This document shows, piece by piece, positions 33,285-38,237 of a stretch of 38,237 nt of DNA. The notes beneath the pieces are model-generated. The model was not told the origin of the DNA and ran no database searches. It saw only the letters and a list, made by a program, of their open reading frames with translations. Position numbers and translations under genes: made by a program. Every line of letters starts with the position of its first letter. Position 1 is the stretch's first letter. The stretch comes from CAYGBW01 sp964348185 (GTDB lineage Bacteria > Desulfobacterota > BSN033 > WVXP01): positions 1-38,237 of the forward strand of contig CAYGBW010000039.1 of the NCBI GenBank assembly GCA_964348185.1. The letters run 5' to 3'.

Positions 33285-34436
33285 CTAATCTTGAGGCCCG
33301 CGCAAGGGGCTGTGCATCCCAGTAAGATCTCTCAATGTCTTCCATATAGATGGACTGATCTCATCAAACCTTACACCCTCTTTCAAATGGACCTCGAAGT
33401 AATAGGGTGTATTCCTGAGAATGGCCTTCATCTTTTTCCGTCCCAGAAGAATCCTGTGTAGTTCTCCGGTTTCCAGACTCACACTCAGTCTATGGGACAG
33501 CACCCCCAGAAAGGCGACCAGTGCACCTTCCTTGGCGGTATTCTTTATTGCGTTATGGGCGAGAACAACCCCGTCTTCTGTAACAATTAACGTCCCTTCA
33601 CATCCGGCAACTCGCGCGATCGAGGCTACAGCCAGCTCCATATGCTCTTCTTCCCGCTTCTGGTGGTCAGCCGGTCCGGTCTGAGATTCTCTGTCGGCCG
33701 TCAAGCTACCGGAAGGAGCCGAAGGGAGCTCGGAAGCCCTAGGGGGAGGCAGGTGTTCATCGTTACTCCGCATGGCTTCAACCAGCAGGTGTTCCCAGCT
33801 TTGAGAAATCGTTTTTTGAGGAGGTAGTGTGCCCCTTTCATGATCAAAATGTCCCTCACGCCAGGATAGGACCGTGTAGAGAGCTTCTTTCCCGATCTGC
33901 CCATTGCACTCGGCGTGGACGATCTCTCCGTCGCTGAAGTAAATAATGCCCCGCTCATCTCCCTTGACAACTGTCAAGGCTGCTGTCACCCTGCCCAGGC
34001 AATTCAACTGGATAACATCGGCGAGTTGAAGATCAAAAACCTTGCCTTCGAATCCCCGCCTCTTCCACAAAATGTCCAGAATCAGTTTTCGGATGTCAGC
34101 AATTTCAAAAGGTTTTTCGATGTAGTACAGGGAGCCTCTCTTGTTGGCCTCTTTCTGAATATCTGACGACCCATAAGCCGTCATGATGATGACTTTGGTG
34201 CCAGGGTAATTGTTCTTGATGGTCGTAAGGAGATCAAGGCCATTAATGTCAGGCATCCGAATATCGGTGATCACAAGATCAACAGCACCCTTCCTTAACG
34301 TTTCCAGGGCCTCCTTACCCGTATTTGCAATCAGAATGGTGTACTTGTCCCGATCCTTTGAAAGGCTCTTCGACATGCTCCACGTGAGTGTCTCTTCATC
34401 ATCGACAATCAAAACCTTCTTGGTTGATTCCACCAT
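33285..34436 (-). CDS. REC-DUF4388-roadblock fusion response regulator
   Basis: This 383-residue protein has a receiver domain (about 6-122; D58; EKPF lysine), a DUF4388 (PatA N-terminal type) domain (about 128-225; LQLADVIQLNCLGRVTAALTV, GIIYFSDGEIVHAEC), a Pro/Ser linker (about 228-265) and a C-terminal roadblock-like domain (about 268-375; GCEGTLIVTEDGVVLAHN, YYFEVHLKEG). Phosphorylation could thus be passed to a GTPase-binding domain. The combination in one chain, beside mglA, suggests a direct link from phosphorelay to MglA. There is no DNA-binding domain or enzyme. The C-terminal assignment is by pattern and somewhat less sure. Confidence 0.85.
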   Translation of the reverse strand: MVESTKKVLIVDDEETLTWSMSKSLSKDRDKYTILIANTGKEALETLRKGAVDLVITDIRMPDINGLDLLTTIKNNYPGTKVIIMTAYGSSDIQKEANKRGSLYYIEKPFEIADIRKLILDILWKRRGFEGKVFDLQLADVIQLNCLGRVTAALTVVKGDERGIIYFSDGEIVHAECNGQIGKEALYTVLSWREGHFDHERGTLPPQKTISQSWEHLLVEAMRSNDEHLPPPRASELPSAPSGSLTADRESQTGPADHQKREEEHMELAVASIARVAGCEGTLIVTEDGVVLAHNAIKNTAKEGALVAFLGVLSHRLSVSLETGELHRILLGRKKMKAILRNTPYYFEVHLKEGVRFDEISPSIWKTLRDLTGMHSPLRGPQD

Positions 34437-34454
34437 TTCAATCTGCTCTATCGC

Positions 34455-35468
34455 TTACGGCTGGAGTCGCCTTTTTTTCAATCTCCCTATCGCCGCTTTC
34501 AGACTCTCCTGCATCCGACTGAACGATTCGGCGAGAAGGCCTACTTCATCGCGAGATCTGATCAAGATCGTGGTCTGAAGATCGCCCATGCTGATCCGAT
34601 TGGCGACCCGGGTCAAATGAGTGATCGGACGGATAATGGTCCTGGAGAACCAATAGGTTAAGAAGATAACCGCCACGAGAGAGAGAACCACAACGATCAG
34701 GAACATATTGAGCGTTCTCTGAGAAGTCCTTCTGAATCTCTCAAAGGTCCTGCCAGCTGCGGCCAGAAGTCGTTTTTCGGTTCTGTCATGAATCTCCGCG
34801 AGCTTTTGTTCTATCCCCCTCGCCGGGGCAGAGAACTCATCGATATAGGTCGTCGCGGCCACCCGGAGATTCGTCCCTGGGACCGGGGTAATGAACATGT
34901 ACTTCGGTCTGATCGTGCCATCAGCGTCTTCCCAATCATAGTATCCCGTAGCATCCCCCCTGAGGCTCGCTTCAAGGATCTTCCAGAACTCCGGAAGCGC
35001 TTTTGCCAGGGTTTGGAGGTTCATGCCAACGATCTTGGGATTTATGTGGAAATGATTTATGGCCTTGTTGTCATGAACTGCGGTGTAGCCAGTCTTGCCC
35101 ACGGGCTGGACAGCGATTTTCATAAGATCTTTGTCTTTACGTAAGCCTGGGATTTTCAACTTAGGATGAGATTTCAAGTATATCTCAACCTGATGAGCCA
35201 CATCCCTGGCCTTATGTTCGATCATCCGCTCACCCAATTCGTTCAGGGTGCGAACCCCTTCCTCGATGGCGACTGAACTCATCTGCTGCATCTCGCCCAC
35301 AACCCCGGCCTTCATGTTTTCCATCTCTGCCATGGTGGTGGAGACCATCTCTCTCATGTGGAAGAGGTAGATATAGGCAATAACGCCAAAAGAAATCAAA
35401 ATGGGAGTCAGAATCGCCATCATCAGTTTTGGTAAAAGCCCCAAGCCTCTGACCCTGTCTTCCGCCAT
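34455..35468 (-). CDS. Cache-HAMP membrane receptor without output domain
   Basis: This 337-residue protein has a membrane segment (about 14-34), a periplasmic Cache-type sensor (about 40-235; YTAVHDNKAINHFHINPKIVG, GYYDWEDADGTIRPKYMFI), a second membrane segment (about 255-275) and a HAMP domain (about 276-330). It ends right after HAMP in RLKKRRLQP. Chemoreceptors continue with a long methylated hairpin and kinases with HisKA; neither is present, and the next gene starts normally after it. It may pass its signal through partner proteins such as the CheW-like or the receiver fusion downstream. GGGGCGG precedes the ATG. Confidence 0.88.
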   Translation of the reverse strand: MAEDRVRGLGLLPKLMMAILTPILISFGVIAYIYLFHMREMVSTTMAEMENMKAGVVGEMQQMSSVAIEEGVRTLNELGERMIEHKARDVAHQVEIYLKSHPKLKIPGLRKDKDLMKIAVQPVGKTGYTAVHDNKAINHFHINPKIVGMNLQTLAKALPEFWKILEASLRGDATGYYDWEDADGTIRPKYMFITPVPGTNLRVAATTYIDEFSAPARGIEQKLAEIHDRTEKRLLAAAGRTFERFRRTSQRTLNMFLIVVVLSLVAVIFLTYWFSRTIIRPITHLTRVANRISMGDLQTTILIRSRDEVGLLAESFSRMQESLKAAIGRLKKRRLQP

Positions 35469-35484
35469 CTTACCGCCCCAACTG

Positions 35485-36276
35485 TCAGATTCTTCTCAGT
35501 ATCTCCAGCATCGTCCTCTGAAAATCGACCCTCTTGCCCTCATCAGAGATCTCCATGCTGACCCCCTCGACCAATTCAGCGGCCCTGTCCCTAGGAAAAG
35601 CAGACATCTTCTCATCCATCTCAGCGACGTGATCCTCGATGATGACCGGGGCCATGGGTCCCATGATCCGTGTCAACTCCTGTTGAACTCTGTCCAGAAA
35701 AGCCTTTCCAACGGTCCTCTGGGGAGAACGGACCGGACGCTCTGCCACCGCTATCAGTTCAGCAGCCAGCAGCTGGTATAATTTCTTAGCCGTCTCTATC
35801 TCGCTCATCCCTAGTTCTCGGGATATATCCTTGACGGTCTTGACGCCATTGATGCACACGATAACGTTCCATTCGCCGGCCTTTAAGACGATGTCCTCCG
35901 ACCCTTTTCGCCAGGCGAGCTTGAATGCAGTATCTGTGGATGGGATAGCCTCTCGTATTCGATCCCACTCCCGGACCCGTTGAACGCCCTCGGAAAGAAC
36001 CTGCTCTGTGGGGGCGGTGATGGTCTTTGATTCGGGTGAGATATCGGGTGTGTAGCTGAATCTTCCAATCATCCACGTCATCATGAGATAAACAGCTTCC
36101 TCTCCGTAAGAGGATTCGGCAGCTCCATGGATGATCCTCCCATTCTCAACAAAAATCTCCCCCACCGTACCGCTTTTTTTCAAGGTGACTTTCCCCGTTT
36201 TCTCTTCACGAATCAATAGATTGAGAATATCGAGGAGCCTTATTTGGGAAAGGTCACCCGTGAAGACCTCTGCCAT
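35485..36276 (-). CDS. DUF4388 domain protein
   Basis: This 263-residue protein has an N-terminal DUF4388 domain (about 1-110; GDLSQIRLLDILNLLIREEKTG, GEIFVENGRIIHG, MTWMIGRFSY). A central winged-helix-like segment (about 130-185; KTVKDISRELGMSEIETAKKLYQL) and a C-terminal helical part (about 195-260; FLDRVQQELTRIMGPMAPVII) follow. It is related in the first domain to the receiver fusion at 33285. DUF4388 proteins are common near MglA-type GTPases and in gliding or pilus loci, but their action is not known. No enzyme motif is seen. Gaps of 92 bp before and 16 bp after are consistent with one operon. Confidence 0.85.
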   Translation of the reverse strand: MAEVFTGDLSQIRLLDILNLLIREEKTGKVTLKKSGTVGEIFVENGRIIHGAAESSYGEEAVYLMMTWMIGRFSYTPDISPESKTITAPTEQVLSEGVQRVREWDRIREAIPSTDTAFKLAWRKGSEDIVLKAGEWNVIVCINGVKTVKDISRELGMSEIETAKKLYQLLAAELIAVAERPVRSPQRTVGKAFLDRVQQELTRIMGPMAPVIIEDHVAEMDEKMSAFPRDRAAELVEGVSMEISDEGKRVDFQRTMLEILRRI

Positions 36277-36368
36277 TCTTGGATCTTTCTTTCCGGGTGT
36301 GTTGAGTCCACCTCACTGCTGACTTCTCTCGGAATTCCAACTCGTTGTGGAAATTCCAAGACATCAGA

Positions 36369-36815
36369 CTATCCTTCCAGGGGTTTTAGTTTCTTGATAA
36401 TCTGCTGGTAGGACTCATCGAGTCCCTCGCCGGCAAGGAGGCTCTCTTTCGCCTTCGGGATCTTTTGCATATGCTTCTTAAATTTCCCATCTCGCCGAAT
36501 TTCTGCCAAAATGACATTGGACTTCAACCGTACCATAGAGATGTCAATGTCAGGTTCACAGAAGATGATAAGGGAGAAGTCTGTGAGTCCATTGACCAGA
36601 ATTCTTCCGTCTGAAAAGAGGAAATCAAGGGTATCCGTCTCTTCTCCCAACACCTGCAGAAGGGCGATGACTTGAACAACTTCCCTGCCGATATTTTCGA
36701 CTTCTCTGTCATATATTTCGGGCATGGCACGAGAAATGACAACCCCATTACCATCGCAGACAAAAGATCCTCGGACACCGGGAAGCTCGTTGATCTCTTT
36801 AAGCACATTTTTCAT
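36369..36815 (-). CDS. Roadblock/LC7 domain protein
   Basis: From the ATG at 36815 the protein has 148 residues and consists of one roadblock domain: MKNVLKEINELPGVRGSFVC, DGNGVVISRAMPE, FSDGRILVNGL, SLIIFCEPDIDISMVRLKSN. A C-terminal extension (KKHMQKIPKAKESLL) follows. The frame stays open to 36932, where an ATG with AAAGG 7 bases upstream would add 39 residues. A near-perfect sigma-54 promoter (36841-36857) lies between these two starts and predicts an mRNA starting near 36830. I therefore prefer 36815, where GGGT is a weak ribosome site. It is the first gene of the large minus-strand operon and a likely MglA regulator or scaffold. Confidence 0.82.
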   Translation of the reverse strand: MKNVLKEINELPGVRGSFVCDGNGVVISRAMPEIYDREVENIGREVVQVIALLQVLGEETDTLDFLFSDGRILVNGLTDFSLIIFCEPDIDISMVRLKSNVILAEIRRDGKFKKHMQKIPKAKESLLAGEGLDESYQQIIKKLKPLEG

Positions 36816-36840
36816 TCTTGTACCCAAAAATCTAACCCCA

Positions 36841-36857
36841 AGCAAATTAGGTGCCAA
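36841..36857 (-). promoter_or_regulatory. Sigma-54 promoter heading the roadblock-mglA-pil operon
   Basis: The minus strand reads TTGGCACCTAATTTGCT. GG and GC are 10 bases apart and only one of the fixed positions differs from TTGGCACG-N4-TTGCW, the best match in the window. The predicted start is near 36830, 15 bases before the preferred ATG at 36815. All genes from there to pilQ (22676) face the same way, with no gap over 100 bases. Confidence 0.85.
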
Positions 36858-36954
36858 TTCCGAGGTGACATTGGTCGATTCAGACCTCAGGGGGTCCAAG
36901 GGGATTCTGAGATCCAGCGATTTTGCCCTCATCCTTCAACCTTTCAGAGCCGAT

Positions 36955-36971
36955 ATACCTAAGAGAGGTAT
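36955..36971. promoter_or_regulatory. Inverted repeat upstream of the mgl/pil operon promoter
   Basis: ATACCT and AGGTAT are separated by 5 bases, with two further pairs outside. The centre is about 133 bases upstream of the predicted sigma-54 start, suitable for an enhancer site. It could equally be a hairpin of the divergent region; its sequence does not match the pilA palindrome. Confidence 0.35.
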
Positions 36972-37332
36972 CTCGAGCTGAACTTCTGGATGATAATCGT
37001 CCATCTCGTTATGGGAATACCAGAAATTGGTGAGAAATGGAATCCCATTCCTGGAACATTCTCGGGTTTCGCCCACCTCGATGTGGTTCGAAACCGATTA
37101 CTAAAGGGGAGCATTTCCCGGGATTTCACCTATTCCGCCCCCACATCGAAGATACCGTTGAATCTCACGTAACGGGTGTTGGCAAAAATCCGGCCACTGG
37201 CCGTTCGACGCCCATAGGGAAGCATCATCGGGTGAATCCTTCCAAGTTGTTTTTTTAATTGGGTTTTTTGATTTTCCATCTTGACTTTTCAGGGCTTTTG
37301 GGTTAATTATTTGCTGTTAGGCTCCCCGGGTA
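36972..37332. other. Divergent intergenic region
   Basis: These 361 bases hold no supported gene; the 60-73 codon frames here show no domain pattern. A weak 5-bp stem (37218-37222 with 37239-37243) followed by seven or more Ts lies at 37218-37257. AT-rich sequence at 37250-37320 contains the candidate promoter for the following gene. Confidence 0.4.
37281..37310 (+). promoter_or_regulatory. Candidate sigma-70 promoter of the TPR gene
   Basis: TTGACT (37281-37286) and AATTAT (37305-37310) are 18 bases apart; the boxes match five and four of six. The predicted start is about 16 bases before the ATG at 37333, which leaves little room for a leader. Confidence 0.3.
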
Positions 37333-38237
37333 ATGAGGTTTGTCTTGGCGTTTGATCAACGAAAAATCCTAGAGAATGCTCAGAAATTTCTCGTGAAAGG
37401 TCAGGTCCGGAAGGCCATCTCTGAGTATGAGAAGCTGGTGGCCATGGACACGAGAAATGTTCGAATCCGCTCAAAACTGGCCGACCTCTATGTTCGGAAC
37501 AACGATATCGACCGGGCCGTGGAAGAGTACGTTCAGCTGGCGAAACAGTATGAAGACGAGGACCTGAGCTATCGAGCGATCTCTATGTTTAAAAAGGTGT
37601 TGACCATCAGGCCAAAGATGATTGATGTCCATTATTGGCTGGCAGACTTATACAAGAAGGAAGGCCTGGTTGGAAACGCCAAAGTACTCTACCAGAACAT
37701 CATCAAACTCAATCCAGAGGACAGGGTTGCCCGGAGAGCGATCAGTCAAATCGACCAAACCAGGGTGGGAGCCGTCTCTTTCCGCGAGGAAGGTGAACTC
37801 CAGCCCCAACCTGAGAATCACATCGTGCAAAATAATCAGCCCATCATGGAGGAGCCGATGATCACGGGGGAGATGCTTGACATTGACGAGCCTTCCTCCG
37901 AGAGAATCTCTCGGGACGAGGAGATTATCGACCTCGAGGAGCCTCTGGAGTTATCCACAGAGAACCAAGATTCGGTCGCAGATCGTCACCAGAACGGCGG
38001 AGATATTTCCCACCTCACACATCAGAAAGTTGATTTGGACGAGACGGTCTCCCCTGAAAAAGACCTTGAAGCCCATTATCACCTGGGAATCGCGTACATG
38101 GAAATGGACCTTATTGATAAGGCCATTGCAGAGTTTGAAGCAGCCCTGGGCTATCGTCCCAAACAGATCGATTGTCTGGTCATGCTAGGCCACTGCTATA
38201 CGGAAAAGGGTGTTCTCGATCGTTCCATCTTCTATCT
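37333..38237 (+). CDS. TPR-repeat protein, 3' end beyond the window
   Basis: The frame is open for 301 codons from ATG 37333 to the window end. TPR motifs lie at about 10-150 (RKAISEYEKLVAMDTRN, RAVEEYVQLAKQYEDED, MFKKVLTIRPKM, NAKVLYQNIIKLNPED). An acidic linker (about 165-245) and a second TPR block (about 250 onward; EAHYHLGIAYMEMDLIDKA, FEAALGYRP) follow. There is no signal peptide; it is probably cytoplasmic. Such TPR proteins (compare Tgl or FrzS-associated factors) often occur in motility loci, but no specific function can be given. It is divergent from the mgl/pil operon. The ribosome site is unclear. Confidence 0.8.
   Translation, partial: MRFVLAFDQRKILENAQKFLVKGQVRKAISEYEKLVAMDTRNVRIRSKLADLYVRNNDIDRAVEEYVQLAKQYEDEDLSYRAISMFKKVLTIRPKMIDVHYWLADLYKKEGLVGNAKVLYQNIIKLNPEDRVARRAISQIDQTRVGAVSFREEGELQPQPENHIVQNNQPIMEEPMITGEMLDIDEPSSERISRDEEIIDLEEPLELSTENQDSVADRHQNGGDISHLTHQKVDLDETVSPEKDLEAHYHLGIAYMEMDLIDKAIAEFEAALGYRPKQIDCLVMLGHCYTEKGVLDRSIFY

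Noticed and set aside
37179..37196. TTGGCAAAAATCCGGCC on the plus strand
   Set aside because: GG-N10-GC spacing is right, but the -12 box reads CGGC rather than TTGC.
37299..37315. Possible sigma-54 promoter before the final TPR gene (GG-N10-GC with TTGCT)
   Set aside because: The -12 box fits but the -24 box keeps only GG, and the predicted start lies about 7 bases from the ATG.

Overview
This 38.2 kb window comes from a Gram-negative bacterium of deltaproteobacterial (Desulfobacterota/Myxococcota-like) character. The evidence is two outer-membrane secretins, sigma-54 promoters with NtrC-type activators, and an MglA/roadblock GTPase module joined to type IV pilus (T4P) genes. The species cannot be named from the sequence. 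Coding density is high and gene overlaps are usually 4-11 bp. I found no rRNA, convincing tRNA, insertion sequence, phage gene or CRISPR array.

Layout. (1) 0.3-2.5 kb, minus strand: a cysteine-free type IV pilin with a clear sigma-54 promoter, and an NtrC-family activator with an intact GAFTGA loop. (2) 2.6-7.5 kb, plus strand: behind another sigma-54 promoter, a histidine kinase, a REC-GAF-HD-GYP c-di-GMP phosphodiesterase and a second kinase. The two kinases share a near-duplicate membrane sensor module. (3) 7.5-15.5 kb, minus strand: a seven-gene MSHA-like pilus operon (AAA ATPase, PilM-like, PilN-like, PilO-PilP fusion, secretin, MshE-like ATPase, MshG/PilC-like platform) behind a third sigma-54 promoter. 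(4) 16.3-20.7 kb, plus strand: mobA, a large TPR protein and recJ. (5) 20.8-22.5 kb, minus strand: an AMIN-domain amidase. (6) 22.7-36.8 kb, minus strand: fourteen co-directional genes, in transcription order roadblock, DUF4388, Cache-HAMP receptor, REC-DUF4388-roadblock, roadblock, MglA GTPase, CheW-like, soluble kinase, PilR-like activator, pilM, pilN, pilO, pilP, pilQ. A near-consensus sigma-54 promoter stands at the head. (7) 37.3 kb to the end, plus strand: the start of a TPR protein.

How it fits together (inference). Phosphorelay signals act through sigma-54 on the pilin, the MSHA-like machine and the GTPase/T4P operon, while an HD-GYP enzyme beside an MshE-like ATPase suggests a c-di-GMP layer. 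The large operon places a polarity-type switch (small GTPase with three roadblock proteins), a chemosensory adaptor, a receptor without an output domain, and the pilus assembly complex under one promoter. That is the most unusual arrangement in the window. No pilT, pilD, cheA or methyl-accepting signalling domain is present, so the systems need partners elsewhere.

Cautions. The CheW-like gene carries 9-G and 10-G tracts, and its reading frame leaves the CheW family pattern exactly at the 9-G tract. This is either a phase-variable site or a sequence error. Several start codons remain open; the reasoning is given under each gene.
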